Positions 41,989 to 53,046 of a stretch of 64,000 nucleotides of DNA are shown piece after piece. How positions within the stretch are numbered: the first letter of the stretch is position 1; each line of letters begins with the position of its first letter. The stretch is taken from the NCBI GenBank assembly GCA_032207245.1, contig JAGEOH010000250.1, forward strand, positions 1 to 64,000, given 5' to 3'. The translations under genes and the position numbers were made by a program. Origin of the DNA: Pardosa pseudoannulata. Taxonomy: Eukaryota; Arthropoda; Arachnida; Araneae; Lycosidae. The notes beneath the pieces are model-generated. The model was not told the DNA's origin. It searched no databases and saw only the letters and a program-made list of their open reading frames with translations.

Positions 41989-44900
41989 TCAGATTTCAAA
42001 GTACAAACCAGTACAGCGAAGAAATGGGAATAAGCCAGGATGTGGGATTTTTCCAATGATTGAATTAAGATTAGGTGATGAATTTCCAAAGAATTTTATG
42101 TACAGAGATTTGAAATATATACAAGAAGTTAAGACATGTGCGACTGTAAAAGTAGTCTTACAATACGCACACTGTGGAGGTGCCTCACCAAGCAAGAGAT
42201 GTGCATGTGTGAGTCGGCAGTGACCCACACGAAGACGAGTGATAATCACGTCCTGTCTTCTGGATGGAAGTTGAGGCCACTTGGAAATGTTTTCTTTTAC
42301 ATCTCGCAATTTATTTGATACTGTATCAACCCAAGAATTCTGCCATTTAGAGTGAGCTATATCTTTGATGTAAATTTTCAGGTCAGGATAAGGAAGGCCA
42401 GTGTTTAGATAGTTTTCTGCAGACTTGGCAGCTAAATCCACAAGTTCATTTCCTTTGATGCCGACATGAGAGGGAACCCAGCTAAAAATTAACGAGATTC
42501 CCATGGAATTAAGATTGGTTATTAAAGTGAGAATTTTGAAAATAATAGGGTTATTACAATTAGGAGAGATTAATGAATTTAAAACACTTTGAGAGTCGGT
42601 ATAGATAATGAAATTTTTACTATTGTGGTGTGTCATTTCCTCTAAAGCCTTCAAAATAGCAAAGGCTTCAGCGGAAAATATGGAAAGTTTAGAATGTAGT
42701 CTATAGCTATTGATCTTTTCTTCGATGCTGTATGCACAGCTAACAAAATTTGTGGATTTGGAGCCATCGGTAAAAACAGGAGTGTAAGATGTAAAGTATT
42801 GTTTGTGATCTTGAAATATTTGTTGATATACGCTATTAGCAGTTGAACTTTTTTCAAATGACTTAAATGGGTTAATAATAGTAAAATTAGGAGTGTACCA
42901 TGGAGGAATTCTAATATCTGTGGGAATAGTATTAATATTGTCAAAGTTAAGATCTATTAAAATTCCTTTTATCCTTCCCTGAAAAGGCAGAACACAAGAA
43001 GGTCTAGCATCATAGAGCCGTGTGAGGTAAGGATTGAGAGTAAGCTGATGAATGGGATGATTGACATATGATGCTGTTCTGAAGTAGTACTGTAGACACA
43101 GCACCTGACGACGTAATTCCAGAGGAGCCTCACAGCAGTCAACATAGAGACTTTCTATAGGAGATGTTCTGAAAGCCCCTGAGCATAATCTGAGAGCAGA
43201 ATGGTGAATGGTATTCAGCTTTTTTAGAACAGAAACACGGGCTGACCCATAAACAGGACATCCGTAGTCCAGTTTGGAGCGGATGAGAGCATTATAGATC
43301 TTAATTAGGGAAGCCCGATCAGCTCCCCAGTAGGTCTTCGAAAGGACTTTTAGAATGTTGAGCTTCCTTTCGCAATTCTTCCGCAAGGTTGTGATATGAG
43401 GTGCAAAAGTAAGTTTTTTGTCAAAGATGACGCCGAGAAATTTCACCTCATTCACAATGGTGATCTTATTACCAAGAAACTGGATTTCAGGGTCGGGGTG
43501 CAGACTTCTTTTTTTACAAAAATGCACGCAGGATGTCTTTGAACTAGAAAAGCTGAAACCATTCTCGCTCGCCCACTTACTGATCTTGTTAACTGCAGTT
43601 TGGAGTTGTCTATTTATATATCTAATATCAGCTCCATCACATGAGATGTGGAGGTCGTCAACATATAAACTCCCCTTTACAGAGGGTGGTATCTCATCAA
43701 GAATCCCATTAATTGCTACGATAAATAAAGTAACACTCAACACGCTTCCCTGAGGAACCCCTTCTTCTTGTGTAAATGTGCGAGATAAGTTATTTCCTAT
43801 ACGAACTTTGAAAGTCCTTAATGCTAAGAAATTTTGTATGAAAATAGGCATATTTCCACACAGCCCTAAATCATTAAGCTTCCGTAAAATACCATAACGC
43901 CAAGTGTGGTCATATGCTTTTTCGATATCGAAGAAAACAGAAACCAGATGGTTTCGTTTAACGAAAGCATTCCGGATTCTGGTTTCCAGGTCAATCAAGT
44001 TGTCTAGTGTGGCTCTTCCTCGACGGAAACCACTCTGAAAATTAGAAAGGCAATTATTTTCTTCCAGATAGTACATGAGACGAACATTTATCATTTTTTC
44101 AAATATTTTGCAGAGACAGTTCGTCAAAGCAATTGGACGGTAACTGAGAGGATTCGTGGGATCTTTATCAGGTTTTAGAATGGGGATAACAACAGCCTCC
44201 CTCCACGAGGAAGGAAAGCTATGTTCTTTCCAGATCCTATTGTAAAGTGTTAACAGATTGGACAATGAATTTGTGGAAAGATGTTTTATCATTTCATAAG
44301 AGATATTGTCAGGACCAGCAGAAGTTTTATGGGTATTATGTAGAGCTGTATTTAATTCATAAATGGTAAAATCGCTATTGTAAGCAAAGTTTTCTTTAGT
44401 TTTAAAATTTATGGGTTTTTTCTCGGCAAGGCTTTTGAGTTTTATAAAAAAGGGTGAGTAATTTGAGGATGAAGAGGTTTCAGCTAGTGATGAGGCTATT
44501 GTGTTGGCAATATCAGCAGGAGAAGATATTAAGTTGTTATTATAATTTAAAATGTGAATTTGGTTGTTTGGGTAAACGCCACAACAACGCTTGACTTTTG
44601 CCCATAAATCTTTACTGGAAATAGGTGAAGAAATACTGCTAATATAGTTAATCCACGAATCTCTCTGGCTACGTCTTAAAGTGCGACGGAAAATGCTTTT
44701 GCACTTTTTATAGGCAATGAAGTTTTCAGTGGTTGGATATCGTTTGAACACTGAAAACGCTTTTCTTTTCTCCTTGTAAGTCAGTCTACAGTCTTCGTTC
44801 CACCACGGCTTTGTTTGCTTATAACGATGGCAGGAAGATTTTGGAATAGAAGCGTCGGCTGCAGAAACTATTGTATTAGAAATTTCATGAACTGCTTGGT

Positions 44901-45661
44901 CAATATTGTTATTTTCGACCATGTCTGGAGAGATATTAGCTAGGGTGCGGAATTTTTTCCAATCAGCGGAACCAAGTATGTAACGAGGCAGCCGCTGACT
45001 GCCATGAGAGCCAAAATTATGCGTTAAGATAATGGGAAAATGATCACTATTGTACAGGTAGGAATCTACATTAAATTTCCAAAAAGGAAATATTTGAGGA
45101 CTACAGAGTGCCAAATCTAATGAGTGAAAGGTTTTGGTGGGAGAATGGAGGTAAGTTACTTCGTTTCTATTGAAAATGCACAGATCATGGTCGGAAATAA
45201 GTTTTTCTATTTTTACGACCCCGTTTATTAAGACGGGGGCTACCCCATAATGGACTGTGGCCATTAAGATCACCTATTATAATGAAAGGAACTGGAAGTT
45301 GTGAAATTAGGTTATTAAGAGAAGTCTGGTTGATATTATTATTTGGAGGGAGATAAATATTACAAACAGTTATTAGAGAATGTATGTGTATCTGCACAGC
45401 AACGGCTTGAAGTTCGGTATTAATGTTTAAAGTGGTGGTAGGGTAGTCATGGGAAGTGAAGAGGGCAACACCACCAGAGGCCTTACCCCCTTCCACATGA
45501 TCTTTTCTGATGGTACTATAACGTTTTAGTTTAGCTGTTTTATTGTTATCGAGAAGCGTCTCTTGGAGAGCAAAGCAAATGGGATGGTATTTATTTACAA
45601 GATCTCTGATGTCAGGGACGTGACATTTAAAGCCATGGCAGTTCCAAGACAGAAGAGCCAT
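41989..45661 (-). pseudogene. LINE B ORF2, one one-base frameshift
   Basis: 45661-45185 encodes the endonuclease start (SWNCHGFKCHVPDIRDLVNK, ALQETLLDNNK, IIGDLNGHSPLWGSP). An extra A at about 45215 (five instead of four in GTAAAAATAG) shifts the frame. From there to 41989 a single frame of over 1,080 codons covers NSDHFPI, the RT with PDKDPTNPLSYRPIAL, FDIEKAYDHTW, EEGVPQGSVLS and YVDDLHISC, RNase H with FTDGSKSTNFVSCAYS, IYTDSQSVLNSL and WVPSHVGIKGNELVDLAAKS, and the C-terminal CAYCKTTFTVAHVLTSC. Apart from that one base the protein is complete. Confidence 0.93.
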
Positions 45662-45692
45662 ATTAAAAGGTGGAGGAGAAAAGAAGTGGAAA

Positions 45693-46994
45693 TCAGGCAG
45701 GGGGATTAACCCACATGCCCTCAGAGTCCGAGTTTTCTGTTACCATTTCCTCTTCAGATGTTAGGTACACTTTTAAGGAGTCATCTTCAGCATTCGGACG
45801 GTTTTTTAAAAAGTCTTTGCTGGATAATTTGGATTTTAAAGGCTTTTTAGATAATTCGTCGGAATCATCTAAAACGCTGAAACTATTATTTTTTAATTTT
45901 TCTCTAAGTTTTGTAGCGGTTAATTTAGTTTTAGATACTTTCTGTTTAGATGGATTACTAGTTAATTTAGATTTTGATAATTTGGATGTTTGAACCTTAG
46001 GTTGTAACATGTTTTTAGGGAGGCGCTCATTGAGAGGTTTCTGAACAAAAATATTTTGAACTTGTAGTGGTTTATTTTCGGAATTAGAAGGATTAGAACG
46101 CGAAAATTTAGGACTATTGGTGACAGGTGTCTTATTCTCAGTTTGAGTGCTAATTGATCTGCATTCTTTTACAGCTGCAGCATAAGTTACTCCAGGTCTG
46201 GGAGTGCACTCAGTGACACGTTTTTTTGCTTCTGGATAGGAAATTTTTTCTTTTATTTTGATGGCCTGAATTTCTTTCTCTTGGTTCCATTTTGGGCAAG
46301 TGCGCGAATATGCAGGATGACTCCCTTTGCAATTGATACATTTAAAATCAGACTTACAGTCAATGCCGTCGTGGCCAACTTCTGCGCAACGTGGGCAGGT
46401 AATTGATCAGCGACACGACGTTTTGGAATGTCCAAAACGTTGGCATTGATAGCAGCGCAAGGGATTGGGGATGTAATGGCGTACAGGACATCTAAGGTAA
46501 CCTGCAGTTATATGAGAAGGCAAAGTTGGTGAATTAAATGTCAAGATTAGATGTTTGGTATTAAGAAGCTTTCCATCTCGACGAATTGTAATACGGCGAA
46601 CACCACAAACATGTTGATCTTTTAGGCCGTCTAATACTTCCTCCTCAGACACATTAAAAAGTTCTCCCTCCGATATCACACCACGACAAAAGTTCAGGTG
46701 TTATGTGTGGTGACTTGAATACTGATGTCCGCAAATGTGGTACAATTTAACAGTTTTGTTCCTTGTGAACTGTCGGCTACTTCGACTAATAAGTCGCCAG
46801 ATCGTAACTTTTTGGTAGATTTAACTTGGCCGACAGCACTTTGTATACATTTATGAATGAGGAAGGGAGACAGCTGAAAAGCTTCCCTCCTTCCTCTGTA
46901 CAATATAAAATCTTGCACGAGTAGTATCTACGATGTGATTTTGTTGCCCCTTATGACCCAAGGGGAGGGGTGGGGGGGTTTTGAGATTCTCCAT
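45693..46994 (-). pseudogene. LINE B ORF1, one stop and one frameshift
   Basis: The ATG at 46994 opens MENLKTPPPLPLGHKGQQNH in the same frame as the body of the protein, unlike in F. A one-base loss near 46690 (after VTTHNT) shifts the frame. A TGA replaces GGA right after the first knuckle (CYQCQRFGHSKTSC, near 46410). Beyond it the frame is open to 45693, with CPRCAEVGHDGIDC, CINCKGSHPAYSRTC and the acidic end EEEMVTENSDSEGMW. Confidence 0.88.
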
Positions 46995-47560
46995 AATAAT
47001 TAGTTTGGTGTTCAGATCCCGGCCGCACCACCCACCATGGAGCCCAACAAGGGGGTGCTAAAACGCTCCCAAAAAGGGACATAAACGACGCACCAGTGCT
47101 AACCGGGATCTATACGCGCACAGCTACCCCATAAGCAGCTTTGACCCAGTAAAGTGCTTAGCAAGTAACCGATTGCTTGGCCCAGGCCAGTGACAAAAGT
47201 CGTCCGACCAGCCGATTGATGTAGACGGGACCATTCTACACCTCCCGTTTACCCGAAGCAGGGGCCAAAGTAATGTGTTGGTTTCCCTCAATTACCAGGA
47301 TCCCCCTTTCCGGGGACACGGGTCTCCACGCACGGCAAACACGTGGGTGGTTAACAAATCGCGAGATGTTGTGTTCAGAAAAGGGAACACAACATATCGC
47401 GATAAGCCCTCACCTCCGAAAAGGTAACCACAACGAGTTAGGAAAAGGAAAAGGAAGAGAAGAGAAAAAAGGAAAGAAAAGGAAAAGAACAAAAGATCGC
47501 TGGGGTACCTCGGGATTGCGACACCCGTGTTTACCTAAAGTAGGTAAACCCCCTGAGGGG
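46995..47560 (-). promoter_or_regulatory. LINE B 5' leader
   Basis: Same blocks as the F leader, on the minus strand. The hairpin at 47359-47402 (TCGCGAGATGTTGTGTTC / GGGAACACAACATATCGCGA) pairs over its whole length. Confidence 0.8.
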
Positions 47561-50500
47561 CTTTAAATGTCACGTCCCTGACATCAGAGATCTTGTTAAT
47601 AAATACCATCCCATTTGTTTTGCTCTGCAAGAGACCCTTCTCGATAACAATAAAACAGCTAAATTAAAACGTTATAGTACCATCAGAAAAGATCATGTGG
47701 AAGGGGGTAAGGCCTCTGGTGGTGTTGCCCTCTTCACTTCCCATGACTACCCTACAACCACTTTAAACATTAATACGGAACTTCAAGCTGTTGCTGTGCA
47801 GATACACATACATTCCCTAATAACTGTTTGTAATATTTATCTCCCTCCAAATAATAATATCAACCAGACTTCACTTAATAACTTAATTTCACAACTTCCA
47901 GTTCCCTTTCATTATAATAGGTGACCTAAATGGCCACAGTCCATTATGGGGTAGCCCCCCGCCTTAATAAACGGGGTCGTAAAATAGAAAAACTTATTTC
48001 CGACCATGATCTGTGCATTTTCAATAAAAACGAACTAACTTACCTCCATTCTCCCACCAAAACCTTTCACTCAATAGATTTGGCACTCTGTAGTCCTCAG
48101 GTATTTCCTTTTTGGAAATTCCATGTAGATTCCTACCTATACAATAGTGATCATTTTCCCATCATCTTAACGCATAATTTCGGCTCCCATGGCAGTCAGC
48201 GGTTGCCTCGTTACATTCTTGGTTCCGCTGATTGGAAAAAATTCCGCACGCTAGCTAATATCTCTCCAGACATGGTCGAAAATAACAATATTGACGAAGC
48301 AGTTAATAATATTTCTAAAACAATAATTTCTGCAGCCGATGCTTCTATTCCGAAATCTTCCTGCCATTCTTATAAGCAAACAAAGCCGTGGTGGAACGAA
48401 GACTGTAGACAGACTTATAAGGAGAAAAGAAAAGCGTTTTCAGTGTTCAAACGTTATCCGACCACTGAAAACTTCATTACCTATAAAAAGTGCAAAAGCA
48501 TTTTCCGTCGCACTTTAAGACGAAGCCAGAGAGATTCGTGGGTTAACTATATTAGCAGTATTTCTTCATCTATTTCCAGTAAAGATTTATGGTCAAAAGT
48601 CAAGCGTTGTTGTGGCGTTTACCCAAACAACCAAATTCACATTTTAAATTATAATAACAACTTAATATCTTCTCCTGTTGATATTGCCAACACAATAGCC
48701 TCATCACTAGCTGAAACCTCTTCATCCTCAAATTACTCACCCTTTTTTATAAAACTCAAAAGCCTTGCCGAGAAAAAACCCATAAATTTTAAAACTAAAG
48801 AAAACTTTGCTTACAATAGCGATTTTACCATTTATGAATTAAATACAGCTCTACATAATACCCATAAAACTTCTGCTGGTCCTGACAATATCTCTTATGA
48901 AATGATAAAACATCTTTCCACAAATTCATTGTCCAATCTGTTAACACTTTACAATAGGATCTGGAAAGAACATAGCTTTCCTTCCTCGTGGAGGGAGGCT
49001 GTTGTTATCCCCATTCTAAAACCTGATAAAGATCCCACGAATGCTCTCAGTTACCGTCCAATTGCGTTGACGAACTGTCTCTGCAAAATATTTGAAAAAA
49101 TGATAAATGTTCGTCTCATGTACTATCTGGAAGAAAATAATTGCCTTTCTAATTTTCAGAGTGGTTTCCGTCGAGGAAGAGCCACACTAGACAACTTGAT
49201 TGACCTGGAAACCAGAATCCGGAATGCTTTCGTTAAACGAAACCATCTGGTTTCTGTTTTCTTCGATATCGAAAAAGCATATGACCACACTTGGCGTTAT
49301 GGTATTTTACGGAAGCTTAATGATTTAGGGCTGTGTGGAAATATGCCTATTTTCATACAAAATTTCTTAGCATTAAGGACTTTCAAAGTTCGTATAGGAA
49401 ATAACTTATCTCGCTCTTTTACTCAAGAAGAAGGGGTTCCCCAGGGAAGCGTGTTGAGTGTTACTTTATTTATCGTAGCAATTAATGGGATTCTTAATGA
49501 GATACCACCCTCTGTAAAGGGGAGTTTATATGTTGACGACCTCCACATCTCATGTGATGGAGCTGATATGAGATATATTAATAGACAACTTCAAACTGCA
49601 GTTAACAAAATCAGTAAGTGGGCGAGCGAGAATGGTTTCAGCTTTTCTAGTTCAAAGACATCCTGCGTGCATTTTTGTAAAAAAAGAAGTCTGCACCCCG
49701 ACCCTGAAATCCAGTTTCTTGGTAATAAGATCACCATTGTGAATGAGGTGAAATTTCTCGGCGTCATCTTTGACAAAAAACTTACTTTTGCACCTCATAT
49801 CACAACTTTGCGGAAGAATTGCGAAAGGAAGCTCAACATTCTAAAAGTCCTTTCGAAGACCTACTGGGGAGCTGATCGGGCTTCCCTAATTAAGATCTAT
49901 AATGCTCTCATCCGCTCCAAACTGGACTACGGATGTCCTGTTTATGGGTCAGCCCGTGTTTCTGTTCTAAAAAAGCTGAATACCATTCACCATTCTGCTC
50001 TCAGATTATGCTCAGGGGCTTTCAGAACATCTCCTATAGAAAGTCTCTATGTTGACTGCTGTGAGGCTCCTCTGGAATTACGTCGTCAGGTGCTGTGTCT
50101 ACAGTATTATTTCAGAACATCATCATATGTGAATCATCCCATTCATCAGAATACTCTCAATACTTACCTCACACGCCTCTATGATGCTAGACCTTCTTGT
50201 GTTCTGCCTTTTCAGGGAAGGATAAAAGGAATTTTAAGAGATCTTAACTTTGACAATATTGATACTATTCCCACAGATATTAGAATTCATCCTTGGTACA
50301 CTCCTAATTTTACTATTATTAACCCATTTAAGTCATTTGAAAAAAGTTCAACTGCTAATAGCGTATATCAACAAATATTTCAAGATCACAAACAATACTT
50401 TACATCTTACACTCCTGTTTTTACCGATGGCTCCAAATCCACAAATTTTGTTAGCTGTGCATACAGCATCGAAGAAAAGATCAATAGCTATAGACTACAT

Positions 50501-51205
50501 TCTAAACTTTCCATATTTTCCGCTGAAGCCTTTGCTATTTTGAAGGCTTTAGAGGAAATGACACACCACAATAGTAAAAATTTCATTATCTATACCGACT
50601 CTCAAAGTGTTTTAAATTCATTAATCTCTCCTAATTGTAATAACCCTATTATTTTCAAAATTCTCACTTTAATAACCAATCTTAATTCCATGGGAATCTC
50701 GTTAATTTTTAGCTGGGTTCCCTCTCATGTCGGCATCAAAGGAAATGAACTTGTGGATTTAGCTGCCAAGTCTGCAGAAAACTATCTAAACACTGGCCTT
50801 CCTTATCCTGACCTGAAAATTTACATCAAAGATATAGCTCACTCTAAATGGCAGAATTCTTGGGTTGATACAGTATCAAATAAATTGCGAGATGTAAAAG
50901 AAAACATTTCCAAGTGGCCTCAACTTCCATCCAGAAGACAGGACGTGATTATCACTCGTCTTCGTGTGGGTCACTGCCGACTCACACATGCACATCTCTT
51001 GCTTGGTGAGGCACCTCCACAGTGTGCGTATTGTAAGACTACTTTTACAGTCGCACATATCTTAACTTCTTGTATATATTTCAAATCTCTGTACATAAAA
51101 TTCTTTGGAAATTCATCACCTAATCTTAATTCAATCATTGGAAAAATCCCACATCCTGGCTTATTCCCATTTCTTCGCTGTACTGGTTTGTACTTTGAAA
51201 TCTGA
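47561..51205 (+). pseudogene. LINE A ORF2, main part, two one-base frameshifts
   Basis: Continues after LINE B: CHVPDIRDLVNKYHPICFAL and ALQETLLDNN in one frame, a shift near 47907 (three C instead of two in GTTCCCTTT) and another near 47957 (six C instead of five in GCCCCCCGCC). From 47930 one frame runs 1,091 codons to 51205. YVDDLHISC is at about residue 533, FTDGSKSTN at about 829, WVPSHVGIKGNE at about 928 and CAYCKTTFTVAHILTSC at about 1032. Both changes are run-length differences relative to F. The remaining sequence is almost identical to B and F. Confidence 0.92.
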
Positions 51206-51573
51206 TTTGTATTTTTCTAAATTTAATGTTCAATTTTGTAATTCTTAATTCTAAATTAATTTTCAATCTTTGTAAATAAATAAATTTCATTGTTGTTTTG
51301 TACCTTTTTCAATTTCTTTTTTTCTGTTTTCCATTTTTAAAAATTAATTTTTAATCAAACTTTGCTGATTATCGTATTGTTCTGTTTGTGTTTCTAAATT
51401 TTCTACTATTTTGTTTATTTTTAAATGTTTTTCTTTGGTTTTGGGCATCTTTCATTTTTACGGTTTAATCAAAATTTTTTCAAAATTGTGTTGTTCTTTT
51501 GAATTTTTCGTCTTGTTTGGCGCAGTTTGTCCCTTGTGGAATTAGCGCCACTAAATTTCAAACAACCAACCAA
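51206..51573 (+). other. LINE A 3' UTR, hairpin and tail
   Basis: AT-rich 3' UTR, hairpin GGCGC ... GCGCC near 51520-51552, and the tail CAACCAACCAA up to the duplication CCACGTGACTGGG at 51574-51586. Confidence 0.8.
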
Positions 51574-51586
51574 CCACGTGACTGGG

Positions 51587-52788
51587 AACCCAGCAGAGTA
51601 GAATGTGAAAACCGGACAAAGTAAGTTTTTTGTATAGTTTTATAGAACAGGAGATGTAGCTGCAACAATTAGTGCCTGATGTGATACTTGACAACGCGCT
51701 CAGAGAATCAGAATAAACGATGTAGTGTTTTTTATTGCTGATGGAGATGTATTTTAGAGCCTCGTAAATAGCAATCGTTTCGGCCGTAAAGATGGAGCAA
51801 AAAGAGGGAAGACTATAACTACCAGTGACAGAGTTACTCCAAAAGGCTAAGCCAACATAGTTTTCATATTTTGAGCCATCGGTGTATATTTCTTCATAGT
51901 TCTGATAAGAATTTTTCCAAGATAAAAAAAGTTGGTGGTAAATATGTGGGTCAGTGCTGTCTTTTGTAAAGCCTTTAAAAGGATGCAGATAGGAGATATG
52001 TTTTTCCCAGGGGGGAGTATTAAATAGCAAGAAAGGCAAAGCATTGATGGTTGCAAGTCGGGTGTTTTCGAGACTTCTACGAATTCTGACACCAAATGAA
52101 GGGATGCAAGATGGACGATGAGAATAAAAATTATCCAGATGATTGTCTAAAATTAAGTTTCTTAAAGGATGGGAGTCATGAGAGATGATTCGAAAGTAAG
52201 TACTGAGGGAAATTTTATAACGGATGTGATGTAGAGATGGCTCATGACAAATTAGATAAAGGCTAGGAATGGGAGACGTTCTAAAAGCACCACAGCAGAT
52301 TCTGAGGGCGGAGTGATGCACAGTGTCAAGTTTTTTTAAAATGGAAGAACGGGCAGAGCCATAAACACAGCAAGCGTAATCAATTTTGGATCGAATAACT
52401 GCTCGATACACACGAAGCATGGATTCCCGATCAGCACCCCAAGAAGTGTTGGAAAGAACCCTTAAGAGATTTAAGCCTTTTTCACATTTAGATCGAAGAT
52501 AAAAAACGTGGTTGGCAAACGTAAGTTTTTTGTCGAAGTATACCCCTAAAAATTTAACACAATTGTGAACGTCAATTTTAATAGAACCTAAAAAAAGCTC
52601 AGGGTCCAGATGGAGCCCGCGTTTACGGCAGAAGTGAACGGAAGTGGTTTTCTCCGCAGATATATTAAAACCATTGAGACTGCACCACTTGAGTATACGG
52701 TTAATCGTGGTTTGTAATTGCCGCTCAATGAAGCGGATGTCATTACCTTGCGCCGAGATTTGCAAGTCGTCAACGTATAAACACCCAT
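51587..52788 (-). pseudogene. LINE D ORF2 piece 2 (YVDD to RNase H)
   Basis: A single open frame on the minus strand. It begins CLYVDDLQISAQGNDIRFIE (catalytic YVDD), then SVHFCRKRGLHLDPELFLGS, FLGVYFDKKLTFANHVFY, YGSARSSILKKLDTVHHSAL and RNase H with IYTDGSKYENYVGLAFWS, FTAETIAIYEALKY and YSDSLSALSSI. It ends HILLCWVPSHV at the LINE A junction, and piece 3 continues with G.PGNEKAD. No stop or frameshift within the piece. Confidence 0.9.
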
Positions 52789-52801
52789 GAACAGTAGACG
52801 G
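52789..52801. repeat. target-site duplication of LINE C, left
   Basis: GAACAGTAGACGG, repeated at 61937-61949. It lies in the RT coding part of LINE D just before the YVDD box. Confidence 0.92.
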
Positions 52802-52821
52802 TTGGTTGTTTGATAATTAAT

Positions 52822-52852
52822 GGCACTGAATCCGCAAGGGACATATTGTGCC
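52822..52852 (-). other. LINE C 3' hairpin with compensated pair
   Basis: On the minus strand GGCAC ... GTGCC with the inner TCC/GGA pair. In the other subfamilies the outer stem is GGCGC ... GCGCC, so the fourth G-C pair became A-T in C with both sides changed together. Confidence 0.75.
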
Positions 52853-53046
52853 AGACACAGGGTAAAAAATATAAAACACATACATTGTAAACACTATAAA
52901 GATAAAACCATTAGTAAAATGACAAGGCAAAGAAAACAACACGCGCTTAAAAGCAGGCTTATGAAAAAATAGTGATTAGATAAAAACAAAGGTGTAAAAA
53001 ATAAAAAAGTAGCACAAAAAAAGACAAAGAAAATGTTATAGCAAAA

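Larger units (their letters stand above)
41625..47560 (-). mobile_element. RNase H-bearing LINE B, full length
   Basis: Minus strand, 5.9 kb, complete from leader (47560-46995) to (CAAC)n tail (41625). It is inserted in the ORF2 start of LINE A with the duplication CTTTAAATGT. The 5' junction directly at CCCCTCAGGGG shows where full-length copies start. Its sequence is very close to F and A, so a recent relative landed in its own sibling. ORF1 has one stop and one small deletion; ORF2 has a single one-base expansion in an A run. Confidence 0.93.
39795..51573 (+). mobile_element. RNase H-bearing LINE A, split by LINE B
   Basis: Plus strand. Left arm 39795-41624: leader, ORF1 and the first codons of ORF2. 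Right arm 47571-51573: the rest of ORF2 and the 3' UTR. LINE B sits between. The outer duplication CCACGTGACTGGG shows one insertion into LINE D. The two arms have the same history, yet the left arm is full of short deletions relative to F and B while the right arm is almost perfect. This is hard to explain by age (see findings). Confidence 0.9.

Noticed and set aside
42651..42944. Secondary open frames such as this one (also at 18453, 35388, 50250 and 58472) that resemble each other
   Set aside because: They are out-of-frame shadows over the RNase H domain of related LINEs; likeness comes from the underlying DNA identity.
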